Assembly: GCA_022457155.1 (NCBI GenBank)
Contig: JAJGOT010000360.1
Coordinates: 449,001 to 513,000 of the forward strand
Origin: Cladopsammia gracilis
Lineage: Eukaryota; Cnidaria; Anthozoa; Scleractinia; Dendrophylliidae
Direction of reading: 5' to 3'
DNA length: 64,000 bases
The first letter of the stretch is position 1. Each line of letters begins with the position of its first letter. The notes beneath the pieces were generated by a model. The model had not been told where the DNA came from and searched no databases. It saw nothing but the letters and a program-made list of their open reading frames with translations. This document shows positions 20,493 to 31,790 of this stretch, in pieces. The translations under genes were made by a program, and so were the position numbers.

Positions 20493-21399
20493 CTGCTGGC
20501 ACAGGGCAGCCGTCCTATTCTCGCGTGTTGGGTGTCCTGTGCGAAATTATATGCCAGTAAACTCGAGTTTGTAAATTTGTGAGGATGATTTTCGGAGACC
20601 CGGATAGTTATGGCCAGCGGTGCTTTTAATTCACGGAGCCTGGCATCACGTTGAAATATCACATGGTTACGGGAATGCACGTTACTTCGTTTGTTAAAGA
20701 ATGAATGTGTTTAATTAAAAATGTTATTTAGGCACTTTTAAAACTGAAAATTCAGACGTTTTTATTAGTGAATAGCCGTTAACTGAAAACGTGTGTCAGT
20801 TAATTAAATAGTTCCAAATATCGCCCTGTCGCAACATTGCCGCGCGCGCGGAAAAAGTCTAAATAAAACTGAATTCAATGTTTATGCCGCGTGGTTGAAG
20901 AGTTTGGAATTTGGAAATTCAGTCTACCCTCCAGTCTACTTCAGTCTCAGTCTCAGTCTGCTTCATTTAGACGAACTGATTCATGTATCACGCTCGATTC
21001 CAAGAAGTGTTTGAGACTTGTTTGAGTGACATTTCGTTCTTTCATAACTTGTAATATTCATTCATGATGTCAAACATACATCAATAAGTAATTCTTCCTG
21101 ACGAAGACGTATTCCAAGTTACTTGATTGATAATTGACATTCGTGACGCAGCCCTTACATCACTAATTCTACAACAACCAAGTTTTAACGGCAAAACTTT
21201 GTTGTCACCAAACTGCGCTCGTGTCTTGAACTGATAATTGGAAAGTTTACGTGAGTATTTCTCCTCAAAATTATGTCAAATCTCAGTTTATTTGTTGCTG
21301 GAAGTATTCATCAAGGTCACGAAAGTTTTAGTGACGTTTCAAGGGGAAGGCTAAACTTCCAAATGTGGCAGCACTTCACTTCCAATATGGAACCGCTAG
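20493..21399. mobile_element. 907-bp insertion in R1
   Basis: Copies 1, 4, 5 and 6 of R1 read TAGTGTTATTGTTAGTTTTGG without a break at this point; here 907 bp intervene. The sequence TTG (20490-20492 and 21400-21402) is duplicated at the edges. Contents include CAGTCT tandem units at about 20925-20960. No recognisable protein or clear terminal repeat, so the class is unknown. Confidence 0.6.
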
Positions 21400-21654
21400 T
21401 TGTTAGTTTTGGAGAATTGATTTTAAAACGTGCTTATATTCAGTTGTATCGATCTCTTGAATTTCATCGGTACGCGTTTTGCTTTTAATTGTAAACTAAT
21501 GGAGATTTGAATAAATTTTTTCGAAAGAAGATTGTGTTGTCCATTTTTTTGTGTTTGTTCATTCATTAGATAGATTGAAAAGCGATTTTATGTAAAAAAA
21601 AAAAACAAGACTTTGATTTCCTAGTACAGTTCTATCTTCACTCGCATCGCCTTA

Positions 21655-21795
21655 GAGTGATTTTACTTCATCTGTGAAACACTATCTAACAATTAGTGTG
21701 TGATAGTCGAAATTAAAGAAAAGGAAACAATGGAATTATAGTCTAATAGTGCGTACTATTCTACTAACTATTTCACAGATGAAGTAAAATCACTC
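21655..21795. mobile_element. TA-flanked MITE with 25-bp perfect TIRs
   Basis: The ends GAGTGATTTTACTTCATCTG... and ...CAGATGAAGTAAAATCACTC are exact inverted repeats of 25 bp. A TA sits on each side (21653-21654, 21796-21797), and copy 1 of R1 has the empty site GCCTTATGC. This is the hallmark of a Tc1/mariner-type non-autonomous element. The first ~17 bp of its left end also occur at the chimeric junction of the unit A-C receptor fragments. Confidence 0.85.
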
Positions 21796-22128
21796 TATGC
21801 AAATACGTTTGTGTATTTTTGCAATTTTTGATTTTCAAATCAGTTTCTCGGGCAATTTTTGACAAACATAAACTGTATTTTATTCGGAAACTAGTGGTAC
21901 TAGTTATTCTAGTCAGAGAAAAGTTGTTTTGTGAACTTTTGTACGGTCTATAAAAATGTACTGTGCAGACGGTCGCGTAATACTGTTTTTGGAAATTGCT
22001 AAAATTGAAAATAGCCCGTTTGTCAGCTTCCAACCTTTCACCTTAGTTAAGTTTCACCATAGTTAAGTTTCACCTTAGTTAAGCTTGTTCAAAGTGCGAC
22101 GCTGTTAGGCTTGGGCTATGTATATGGT

Positions 22129-22159
<31 letters not shown>
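22129..22159. repeat. Poly-G run (31 G)
   Basis: An uninterrupted G homopolymer at the edge of R1 copy 2. Length is likely uncertain in any assembly. Confidence 0.9.
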
Positions 22160-22160
<1 letters not shown>

Positions 22161-24489
22161 GAGGGCGCGAGAGATCCGGTCGATGCAACTCTTGTAAATA
22201 TTTTTATAGCCGAGTCATTTCGCCCACTTTAGATCCCCAACAGTCGTTTTACACTTTCCCTTCTCTCCACTCCTCACCATCTCAACGCCTTGAGCAGGCT
22301 ATTTGTTATTACTTCTTGCAGCTCCGTTTATTACAACCTATAGCTTGTCATCATCAAAGTAAATTACAATCATATTTACAAATCCTATTAATAAAGTTAA
22401 AATGCTAATAAAATGAACAAGATAACAAAATAACTAGCCGTAAGGTTTGTTTAGCCTAATTATGACATCATAACTGAACGAGAAGTTTCAAATTGCAGTT
22501 CAGCAATAACATCTGCAGATAGATCATGATCCCTGCAAAAATCATTAAAAATTGCTTAATACGCGAAATGTTAAACTATTTTTCTTTTGTGTGCGTGTGT
22601 CTTCAGTTGCATTTGTACAAGTGTCTTACTTCTCTTTATCTGGCAGATATTGCTGTGAAAACAGACTAATAATAAGAGAAACTGAAGAACATTGAACTAC
22701 CGGGAATATTATACAACTTGCCAGCTTAAAGAGTGTTTTCACTCAGTCCCGTGGGACTCAAATGTCAAAGGCAGTGGCAGCCATGTTGGTGTTAATTAAA
22801 TTCTTTGCAGAGGAACAGGAGCACCAATACGTTAGCTATGACGTCAAGTGCTAACGCTCTATTGTCTGTCAGCTGCTAAGGCGACTTCATTACCACGTTT
22901 TCGAGTACGACATCTTCATTTTTTCTGTTGTCTTTCAAAATTACGAATTTTCCATGAGTTTTGAATAACAACTGAAAAACAAACAGTATATTTTAAAAAT
23001 TAAAACAAGAAGATTCGCAACTTTTGTGCATAAAAATCACGACTTTTCCGTACACAATACGATTGTTTCTACAGTGTATTACAGCGGTTACCATCAACAC
23101 ACGACCCATCGCACTTCATTCCAGAAGGTCAAACATGAGTTTAGTGGAAGCCAAACAAAAGGAAAGCTTACATTGTAGTTTTTTTTTAGATTCCGACTGG
23201 ATTGCGAACAATTTTACCAAAAAAAGGAAGAATTTTGAAACAATCAAATTCGAATTTAATTGCAGTTTTAAAGAGAAGATTTCATTCAACATGATAACAA
23301 GTTCGCGCTGCGTGCGGCTTTATGATTGTGATCCGCCTACTATTCATCATGCATCAAGCAAATTTAAAAGTTTTATTTTTAAAATACAGTTTCTGCAAAC
23401 GGCAGCTTTTCTTTTTGTTTAAACTGGCTTGGAAATCAATTTTAATTAAGTTTTACTTTCTCTTACCTGGTAAATTTGTCGATATTTTAACTTTGTTTGC
23501 TTGAAATCCAGTCAGAATCCAAAAATATTTTAACGGCTTTTCTTTGATTGACTTGCACTAAAACTTAACTTTATCCGCCTCTTTTGAAGGCGTTGGGTCA
23601 CGTGTTATTGGTAACGGTAAACCGCTGTAAAATTGTGTTCCAGAATTATGCTAGGCCGTCAAATTGAATTCCTTCCCTTAGGCCTTGTTGTTTAAAGATT
23701 GGATAGGTTTCTCCACTGAATGAATCTCTATCTAGCGGGTAAAGTAATGTTCAAATTAATTATACACTTTAACTTCTTGATAATGATTATTCCATTGACA
23801 AAAGTTATATGCTCTTCGATCAACTGGCGGCGAATTGTAGGGGAACAGAGGAAATTTTTATATTTCTTAACAAACACTTCAGACAGACTCGTATTTTTAA
23901 AAGTATTTTCGTACTGCGGACTTACAGAGTTAGGATTTCATATGATCAAGTTAGAGCGATTTTCAATTGGGTCGAAAGTGATTTAGTGATTCCTTTGTTT
24001 GGCATTGCTACGCTTTGTGCTTGGCTGAGATATCTCGCGCCACTTTTTCAACCAATCAGAAGTAAAACCAAAACAAATTTAGGCCCGGTTCAAACGCCGA
24101 AATGAGCAAAATATATTGTTTATGCTCATTTGCATTAGATTCGGCACATGTGAAGTTCGACGTTTGAACTGGGCCGCCTTAGAGTTTCTCGCATGCGTTT
24201 CCCCGCGCTTAGCCAAAGCTACATGTATTTGCTTTAATTTGAGCCTTGATTGGTTCAATGGATTGTCTGCGTCTTTTTTGATTGGCCAGAATAATTACTT
24301 TGGTTTTGGTTTTACGACACTCAAGTGAAGATCGCTCTAAAGGGCAAACGTCTATATACTCCTAATGCTACTGAAAACAAAGTTAGCACTGGTTTATATC
24401 AATGTTACAATAGTAATACTTCTTTTGTCCCTTCCAAAATCATTTCAAATGCACTTCTCTCAAGATATTCAGTTTACGCGAAACAACAA
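22160..24489 (-). other. Inverted 3'-flank block of receptor 4
   Basis: Segments typical of receptor 3' flanks appear in reverse complement (for example GCCTAATTATGACATCATAACTGAACG at about 22450, GAATTTTCCATGAGTTTTGAATAAC at about 22945), consistent with receptor 4 on the minus strand. Insert-like DNA at 23,000-24,330 has open frames of up to 132 codons with no recognisable domain or homopolymer-free composition, and I do not call genes there. Confidence 0.5.
24082..24175. mobile_element. 94-bp MITE with GGCCCRGTTCAAACG ends
   Basis: The inverted ends GGCCCGGTTCAAACGCCGAA and TTCGACGTTTGAACTGGGCC surround an interior that is itself partly palindromic (AATGAGCA...TGCTCATT). No clear target duplication. 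Non-coding. Confidence 0.7.
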
Positions 24490-25416
24490 CTAACTAGATG
24501 AACACCAAAGTTGTCTGATTGCTTCCTTTACTGCTTGCCTTACTTCTTTAATCTTCCAGCAGTAGAGGATTGGATTTAATGATGAATTTAAGTAAACCAA
24601 AGTCACTGTTAATTTCTTAGCAATAAAAACAGATGAAGACATGTATCCCTGATAAGTAAACACAGCCTTCATTATTCCTTCGGGTAGGTAACAGACAACT
24701 AATGCCATCTGCACCCACAGTGCACTGGACACTGCCTTTCTGTATCGCGCTATGTTCAGTGGAATTGCTTGGCTCGGTTGTTCTTGGTGAATGTTTTCCT
24801 GTACTTGACTTTGATGATGACGGAGAGTGAAGAATATTTTTGTATAAGAGACAATTGATATGATTAGACACAGTGATATAGTAATGTAGGCACACCATAT
24901 GGTTATGAGATAATTCAAAAAGTGCATTGATGTGCCGGCAATGGACACGACCCAAAGAACAGTTACAGTTAGATAGGTCCGCTTTAAAGTTACAACTTGT
25001 TTGTATCTGATCCCCAACAACAGAGCGAGAAGTCTGTCCACGCTTATTGCAGTCATCGTGAACAAAGACACTGCAGTTAAAATAAAACCTGTGACATGGG
25101 ATAAAACGAATACGTAGCGGCAAATATTCCATTGCTTGTTCAGCACAGACATCATATAAGGAACATTAAGAGGCTCCGCAATGATACCAACACAGAGATC
25201 AGTTGTCGCTAGGTTGCGAAACAACAGTTTGGACGGCGGATGAAGAGAACTAGAATCCTTTTGAAGAGCTACTAGGATCAGAGCATTCCCCAGAAATGCA
25301 GTAATTGACAGAAAAATGAAGACCACTGTAAAATATATTAACTGGTTGCGTAACTTTTCAGTTAATTCTGCCGAGCAAACAATTTCTTCATCTTCTGTAA
25401 AGTTGGTTATCGCCAT
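24490..25416 (-). CDS. Class A GPCR, receptor 4 (308 aa, intact, inverted)
   Basis: The only receptor on the minus strand and the most diverged of the set. The N-terminus is shorter (MAITNFTEDEE, sequon at 5) and the following region is altered (TEKLRNQLIYFTVVF). An extra Ser lies in the first intracellular loop (SSSLHPPSK). Landmarks are intact: GN in TM1, LATTDL, QWNIC at the TM3 top, VDRLLALLLG, CYLPEG in TM6 with Glu in the pocket position, and NPILYCW in TM7. The tail ends RQLWCSSS. The extracellular loop before TM7 is one residue longer (YQGYMSSS). Its leader (reverse of TTTTACTACAATG...GTGCACTTCAGGGACA) matches the other type-2 leaders, so the whole gene with promoter was inverted. Confidence 0.93.
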   Translation of the reverse strand: MAITNFTEDEEIVCSAELTEKLRNQLIYFTVVFIFLSITAFLGNALILVALQKDSSSLHPPSKLLFRNLATTDLCVGIIAEPLNVPYMMSVLNKQWNICRYVFVLSHVTGFILTAVSLFTMTAISVDRLLALLLGIRYKQVVTLKRTYLTVTVLWVVSIAGTSMHFLNYLITIWCAYITISLCLIISIVSYTKIFFTLRHHQSQVQENIHQEQPSQAIPLNIARYRKAVSSALWVQMALVVCYLPEGIMKAVFTYQGYMSSSVFIAKKLTVTLVYLNSSLNPILYCWKIKEVRQAVKEAIRQLWCSSS

Positions 25417-26350
25417 TTTACTACAATGTCAGTGCTTGTGCACTTCAGGGACAACTGTAAAATATTCATTACGAATGCCTTGATATCGTAAACATGTCAT
25501 GTTAATCAACGCCGTACGGAAATAAGGATTTGGGGACGAATGTCACCATTTGAATTTCAAATCTTAAAAACACACGTACGTTAAAACAATGATAGATATT
25601 GGGGATTTTCTGATGTTCTTACGTGTTTATAACGACCTCATGGATAGATAGAGATCATTGTTATACATCAATGATAGAGATCATTGGGGTTTTTCTGATG
25701 TTTCTACGTGTCCATAATGATTTCATTGATTGATAGACATCATTGATAGACATCAACGATAAGTTAATTACACAAAAAGCATCCTGTGTGAGCCATTTGC
25801 TTCCAGGGAAACAAAGGAAGTTAGTTCTCAGTTGCCCCGAGGAGGGTTTTTGAACAAAACCGAAATATCGGCAAAGTGTATTTTCAAGTTTTTGAGTAAT
25901 GACAATTTAATGATAGACATGATTGAAGATTATGTAATGTTTCTACGCGATAGTTTTTCATATCATGGTAAACGTCTCACCATTCTGTTCGTAGCCAAAC
26001 ATGTCAAGTTAAGTAAACAAGCAAAAGAGAAAGTCAGTCGTTAGCAAAATAGCACTTATAGAGCGTCATGATTTGTCAAGATAATGACCAATAATTATAC
26101 ACGGCTGGTCCTCTCTGATGGTTACGTGACCAAGTCTCCGTTGATGATTTAAACATGTATGTCAAGTTAACAACTAATGAAGCAAGCCTGACTGTACAGC
26201 TGGAATAATATATAGTTTTTCAATATTTCGTCTGTGAATAATCCTATGTGTCGAAGCTAAGAACGTGTTAGAACATCATATAGAATAATCATGCGACATC
26301 ACGTCTGCTGTACACGTTCGACGTACTATATTAAAGAAAGAAAAAATTCG
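25417..26350 (-). other. Receptor 4 5' flank
   Basis: Inverted 5'-flank DNA. An ~88-bp tandem duplication at about 25595-25770 (ATTGGGG(A/T)TTTTCTGATGTT...GATAGA(G/C)ATCATTG) is present. A 70-codon frame at 25832-26044 has no recognisable features and lies in flank DNA; it is not called. Confidence 0.5.
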
Positions 26351-26420
26351 TGTCCCGAGCAGGATTCGAACCCACGTCTCCCCGTACACTAGTCGGGTCA
26401 CCACGCTGGATACGTGGCAA
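26351..26420 (-). tRNA. tRNA-like relic (pseudo-tRNA or SINE head)
   Basis: On the minus strand a B-box GGTTCGAATCC lies in a paired T-arm (GTGGG/CCTGC), preceded by an anticodon-like arm (CCCG-CTAGTGT-CGGG, anticodon would be AGT). The 3' acceptor half TCGGGAC has no matching 5' half, so it is not a functional tRNA. A pyrimidine-rich (TTTCTTTC) tail follows, as in tRNA-derived SINEs. Confidence 0.45.
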
Positions 26421-26840
26421 CTTATTGATGTTAGTAGATAGAACGTGGCCAATCCATGGAACATTTTTCTTTCATAGTACGTTTCATAGCCTCTGAAAAC
26501 CTCTCCAGGTTTAGTACATTTCTGAATAATCCATTTCTGAATAATCCTATTTCTGAATAGGTAGCCTCTGAAAACCTGGAGAGGGGTGTGCTGGTGGATT
26601 TACGGGGGGCATTCCAAAAAAAAATTGGCATTAAAGAGGGGGGGGGGGGGGGGGGCTGCTCCAAAAAATGGAGTGAAAGGGGGGGGTGTGGTCACTCAAA
26701 AATAATTACCTGAAATACTGGGAAAGAAAAAAAGAAAGAAAGAAAGTTACAAAAAAGAATCGCAAATCACACTTACAAATTTATAGTTCCCCTGTCAGAG
26801 TACTTTTATTTTGTCACAAACTGCGGTGGGAATTTGCATT
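26421..26840. repeat. Short direct repeats and poly-G
   Basis: Three ATTTCTGAATAATCC/AGG units and two GCCTCTGAAAACCT units fall in 26488-26590. A G-rich tract (about 18 G) lies at 26638-26656, and (GAAA)n at 26727-26746. No gene. Confidence 0.7.
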
Positions 26841-27305
26841 TTTACTCATGCGCGAAGCGGCATGAGGTAGGGTTTCGGCTCCGTTTTTCTTGTTATTATT
26901 TTTATTATTATTATTATATTTATTTTTTATGTCACGATTTTGCATGCAAATTTATGCACGCATATCTTAAATGATGCACTTCCGGTTCATTGCTTTGCCA
27001 CTACACCTCCTGTTTAGTGACTTCCGGCTATTCTCACTTCCGGTAAAAGAGCGTTACTTAAGTGTCACGACAGCGTCTACTACAACCCTACTTACATTAG
27101 TAATGTTCACGTTAGGTATATATAAGACAGAAGAATCACTGGGTTCATTGTGGTACAGCCTTCATTTCCAAAACAATCAACAGTAAACAATGTGGTTTGC
27201 AGGAACGATGACTGAATGAAAGGAGTAACTTATCTCCAGGTCGGACATCTTCTTATCACGTTTAAAATATATCATAAAATTTTCTTACGCATGCGCATGA
27301 GTAAA
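26841..27305. mobile_element. 465-bp element with 13-bp inverted ends
   Basis: TTTACTCATGCGC at 26841 is the exact inverse of GCGCATGAGTAAA ending at 27305. The element contains an ATT-rich run and no coding sequence. No target duplication was confirmed, so assignment as a MITE is tentative. Confidence 0.45.
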
Positions 27306-28434
27306 GGCTGCTTGGAGCCTCTTGTTACAAGAAGAATGGCTTAAAAATGCACTCTTAACCTTGACATTTACAAAATGGGGGATCTCAATTTCAATTTTAA
27401 AGAGCATGTTACAATATATGAATGAATATACAATAAAAAAGAAGACATTGACAAGTGCAAGTTTATATCTTTTATCTCATGAATAAATAACAATAATCAC
27501 CTTTGAATTCAATACATATATGGGAGAGTAACAACTCACGCGGCTATGCTTATTAAAAAATATTGTTATTTTGTACAAAACTTTAAAAATGATTATCTGC
27601 ATTTTCACTTAAAGTAGAACTGAATTTATTTTTACCCCTTGAAGTTTTAAAAAATATAAAAAGGAGACAAAGATCTTTTATAACACTTTAATAAATAAAT
27701 ATAGTTATAAAAGAAAACACGTCACCCGCATCTTCCTCCTCCTCTTTAAATTAATCTTCATCATCGTCGTATTGGTTCTCGTTGTCCTCTCCTTCACTGG
27801 CACTATCCTTTGCCGCATCCAGGGAATATTCATCTGGATTGAGGTAGCAGTATACCCTATCCCGTACTTCTGACTTGAGATTGGTAAGCAATCTGCTTGC
27901 CCCAGCGTTGGTGAAGCTGTTGTCTTGTATAAGATTGCCAACTTAAGGTGCATCACGACGTGATGGTATGTACTTGGTGTATCCCTTATTATTTTGTATT
28001 TAAACACTTAGTTTTTATTTCAGTAGAAAAAGAAGATAAAAACAGCAGAATGGGGAATTGAACCCGGGTCGTATGATCTACTCCATGCACACTATCCACT
28101 GTACTACCGAGGACTAGCTGCCGGAAATTGTAATTTTTAAGGGATATAAGATAATATGCTGCCAGCCCAGACCATATATAAGAACTAACCATTTCGATAC
28201 ACTGGAAATACTGGAATCAGTGCTTAACCCTAAATACTAAAATCAGTGCTTCAACCGTAGATACTGTAATCCGAACTTAAATTACACTGCAATATATCTA
28301 AATACATTACAATAAGGGATACATGAAGTACCATACATTATGATCAGGGATACACCAAGTACCTAGGGACGTGATGCAGGTGATGGTGCTGCAACATTTT
28401 CCAGGTTAATGCACACTTTAGGTAATATATATAG
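27306..28434. other. AT-rich spacer with a tRNA-like relic
   Basis: No gene. Minus-strand codons at 27705-28007 are lysine/arginine/threonine-rich and antisense to a CCTCCTCCTC/TCATCATCG-type low-complexity stretch, so not called. A TACC(A)AAGTAC / ATACACCAAGTACC repeat occurs at about 27968 and 28350. Confidence 0.5.
28044..28113 (-). tRNA. Degenerate tRNA-Asp-like sequence
   Basis: The minus strand reads TCCTCGGTAGTACAGTGGATAG (A-box region, close to metazoan tRNA-Asp), and later ACCCGGGTTCAATTCCC (B-box). The acceptor 3' half does not pair with TCCTCGG and the anticodon arm is mispaired. This is a pseudogene or SINE-like derivative rather than an active tRNA. Confidence 0.45.
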
Positions 28435-29606
28435 ATAGGCTGAGCCTAACAGCGTCACTATTTGAACAGAAAGCCGATGATAAGCTTAAGTAAGGTGAAA
28501 AGTCGGAAGCACAAGAATTAAGATTGACGACCGGGCTATTTTTCAATTTTAGCAATTCTCAAAAACAGAATTGTCTGCACAATACATTTAGACCGTACAA
28601 AGGTTCACAAAAACAACTTTTTCTGGGTCTAGAATAACAAGTATGACTAATTTCCGAATAAAATGCACCTGTTTAATAGGTATCAAAAATTGCCCGAGAA
28701 ACTGATTTGGAAATCAAAATTGCAAAACATACACAAACAGATTTGCGTAAGGGGTCATAAAGCGACGCGAGTGAAGTTAGAATTTAAGAAGAGAATTAAT
28801 TAGAATTTAAGTTAGAAGTTACTATGAAATCCAAGTCTTGTTTTGTTTACATAAAATCGGTTTTCAACCTATGTTATGAATGAACAAACACATAAAATTG
28901 CACAACACAATCTTCTTCCGAGAAATGTTATTCAAATCTCAATAAAATTAAGCTTATGTTTAAAAGGAAAACGCGTACCAATTATAGCGCTGTCTTCGAT
29001 GAAATTCAAGAAAATAATTGAATTTAAGCACGTTTTATAAACAATTCTCCAAACTAACGAGAGCACAAAGAAAAAGTCAGTCAAAGATTGATACCAACAT
29101 AAATTCCCATCGAAAATTGTAATGTTTTTACCTTGGAAATCCTTGAAAATTCTTTAAATCTCCGCTAATCCGTAAAACAAACATCTCCCCTGCATTGATA
29201 AAAACGTATAAAGTTTCTCGAAGCAAGATTTTATCCCTGAAAGCTCTTCTTTTTCCACTAAAGCGGCTTCTGAGTATCCCTTAATTAGTATCCCTGTCTT
29301 GAGTAGCAAAAAAACTGCAGGGAAATAACGACTTTAATTCTCCGATAAACACAACAATCCAACTAAAGCATTTACCGAGCTCACGGCTGTGTGGCCGCGC
29401 GAAAAACAAAGCGTCGGTACGCCTCGGTTTGCTTTCAAAATTGCTAAGATCCCAGATGTTATGACACCGGCGGTGGGCGGCGGCACACGCACGCGCCCGC
29501 GAAACATTCCGCTAGCCATGACTATGAAAAATGACGGGCATAGGTTTAGTTCTATGAGTCTATGAGTATGGGGCTCCGCGCGGGCCTTCGGCCCGCAGAG
29601 CTCCGC
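28435..29606 (-). mobile_element. Dispersed repeat R1, copy 3
   Basis: Same order as copy 1 but diverged. The terminal hairpin reads GCGGGCC-TTC-GGCCCGC here, against GCCAGGCC-TTC-GGCCTGGC in copy 1: both arms changed so that pairing is kept. It ends GAGCTCCGCTAC. There is no transposase; open frames on it are by-products. Confidence 0.6.
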
Positions 29607-29916
29607 TACTAACATGTAAGGCGAATAACGTATGCAACGAAGAAACTCGCTTTCAAGCAGCTCTCTTTCTCTTCGGCCCTTCCAATCGTGTGCCCACCTG
29701 CTCAAACTCATTGCCCTCCTGTTTAAAAAACCTTAATGAAACCCCTGAGGGAGGCATGTTTCATAACAGTTCTCTTTGAAAGTCAACGAAAAAAAGGTCG
29801 AGTAGTACTTTAATTATGAAATCACAGCAATATCAGTATTAAAGTTTTAATACATTTAACGTTCATTGCAGAATGAAGAGGACGCATTTCGTTTCACACG
29901 TACATCATTTTCTTAA

Positions 29917-29968
<52 letters not shown>

Positions 29969-30442
29969 GGGGGGGGGGGGAGAGGATCATCTAAATAAAA
30001 CTACATTTTAAGAGGGGGCCATGTGTGCATCACATTTGCATATGTCAAAATGGTAATACAGACCATGTGCTTCCAAGAATTCTCTGTTATCCTAGTTCAC
30101 TCGTCAAATTACGGCTGATAAACCGCAAGCGAACGGCTTGAACGGCTCGAACGGAAAGCAGTTAGTATCGTTTTCGCGTGAGAGGTCACATATAATGCAT
30201 GTACAAAGGCTGGTATTAGTGTGGAGCTCGTAAATGCCATGTTTATGGCGACTTTCGGGCGATTTGAATGTTTATTACTAGTGCGTGCGAGAATTGGAAA
30301 AGTTTGACACATTTTCCACAAAAGCTCTTAAAAACTGCAGCATTCTATCAATTAAATAAATACAACAAAGTGAATCTGCAATAAAACATCGAATTTATTT
30401 TACCGTAGAGTTCCAGGAATTGCTTCAAAAATTGTGAGAAAC
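29607..30442. other. Spacer with (TG)n and poly-G
   Basis: A (TG)n run at 29919-29967 is followed by about 13 G. No gene; a 70-codon minus-strand frame at 30109-30321 has no recognisable feature. Confidence 0.5.
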
Positions 30443-30450
30443 GTATCGCC

Positions 30451-30571
30451 TAGGCTCGATTTTCGCCGCTTTCTCGCGTCCGGTCTCTGAGCCTCCCCGA
30501 GAAGAACGGCCGTCTTTTCGGGAGAGGAGCGCGAGCTCGTTTCCCAAACAGCGGCTGGTAGTCGAGCCTAA
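30451..30571. mobile_element. 121-bp hAT-like MITE
   Basis: It is flanked by the 8-bp direct repeat GTATCGCC (30443-30450 and 30572-30579) and bounded by TAGGCTCGA / TCGAGCCTA inverted ends. The interior is GC-rich and folds (CTTCTCGGGGAGGC-like inverted pieces). An 8-bp target duplication is characteristic of the hAT superfamily. Confidence 0.75.
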
Positions 30572-30851
30572 GTATCGCCTCAATTCACTGGAATTTATCT
30601 TCAATTGCTTTCAAACTCTTCGCCTTCGCAAAAACGTGGCTTTCTACACGAAACAGGATTTCTCCGCTATAAGTTTAGGGTAACAAGAAGGTACGACTGA
30701 GATGAAAGGCTCCTAAAAGAGCCAACCCGTGAATAAGAAATGCTGACGCGTAACGCAATATTGCGGTAAGCTTATGTTTTTACACTGAAACGGTTTAATA
30801 CTTTAATACTTTTTTTTAAATTAAACTTAAAAGATTTTTGATTTTCTTTAA

Positions 30852-31786
30852 CTCATTGAGGACTGTGACTTTTTACGTTTTTGAGTGAATTTCTGCATAT
30901 AAACGATCCATTGGATTTCGTGACTCCATATTTGGGGATACCATGGAAAGTGCTGCTGTTCTAAAACACTGAAGGCTCGAGTTTTCTAGAAACGTCATTC
31001 TGACGTAGTGTTTTTGCTTTGTTGAGCTATCATAACGGCTCAAATATGGTTTGTATGCGACTTTGGGTAAGTTTACAGCCATTTTTCATCTTTAGTAGCT
31101 GCCTGATGAGCATCATTAAGCGTGAAGGTAGCGAAGAGTCCACTTTCTCAAAGAAGCGAGTAAGGTGATGTACTTCGTTTGGCTTGTTGCTCGTAGAACT
31201 GGAAAAATGGCCGCTCCGAAACGAAGTCGCTTCGGGACTCCACTGCTGATGAATGTCTTGACCTACCACGGCATAGGTAGGTAGGTCGGAGTGGCTGTGG
31301 ACTTAGTATAAATATGAAATATGTGGGGGAAGGAACGAGCCCTGTCAAAAATTTGCGCTATTTCCCAGCATGCAGTGCGGTCGTGATGTTGAAAATCCAG
31401 GCAAGGCCAGGATGCACTAGAACGAGACGCTGTAGCTCGGCCCGGGCAACAAATAAGAGCAAAAAAAAAATCACTTCTAAGGTAGGACTAGGACTGAATT
31501 TTGCTGTGAATGTTGACTTTTGGGTTTGCAACGATGATTTCAATAAAAAAACTGAAGGCAAAAACGTGATTTTTGTTGTTTTTCTATGACGTTAAAAACG
31601 GTCATTTTTGTTCTTCTCCAAATTCAAAAGTAATCTCAATTTGAATTTGAATCTCAATTTGAAGGACTTTCTAGTCAATATTCACAACTGCAATGTTCGC
31701 GCGATTGAGAAAGTTGAAATTTTTTTAAGCGGTGGAGTCTCATCAGTCTTCTATGACTGATTTTGGCCGGGACCGTCCTCAACGAG
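30852..31786. mobile_element. 935-bp piggyBac-like element
   Basis: It is bounded on both sides by TTAA (30848-30851 and 31787-31790), with inverted ends CTCATTGAGGACTG and its partner CCGTCCTCAACGAG. TTAA targets with short inverted ends are typical of piggyBac. At under 1 kb it cannot hold a full transposase. Minus-strand frames of 69-79 codons near the left end have no motif I can assign, so it is treated as non-autonomous or internally deleted. Confidence 0.6.
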
Positions 31787-31790
31787 TTAA

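Larger units (their letters stand above)
19961..22126 (+). mobile_element. Dispersed repeat R1, copy 2, with two nested insertions
   Basis: The reverse-complement of copy 1. It starts with the GC-rich hairpin end (GCGGAGCACTTGCCAGGCC) and ends GCGACGCTGTTAGGCTTGGGCTATG. It is longer than copy 1 because of an insertion at 20493-21399 and a MITE at 21655-21795. Near the right end AACTAAGGTGAAA-type units repeat three times (rc at about 22040-22082). No transposase is seen; an 83-codon frame in the hairpin end is shared by copies but looks like a by-product. Confidence 0.65.

Noticed and set aside
23024..23422. 132-codon frame with a CVRLYDCD segment
   Set aside because: No domain or membrane pattern, AT-rich context, and it lies in inverted flank/insert DNA without promoter or splice support.
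31107..31135. CTGATGAGC near 31110 as a further hammerhead core
   Set aside because: No GAAA after a paired stem II and no GTC triplet in position.
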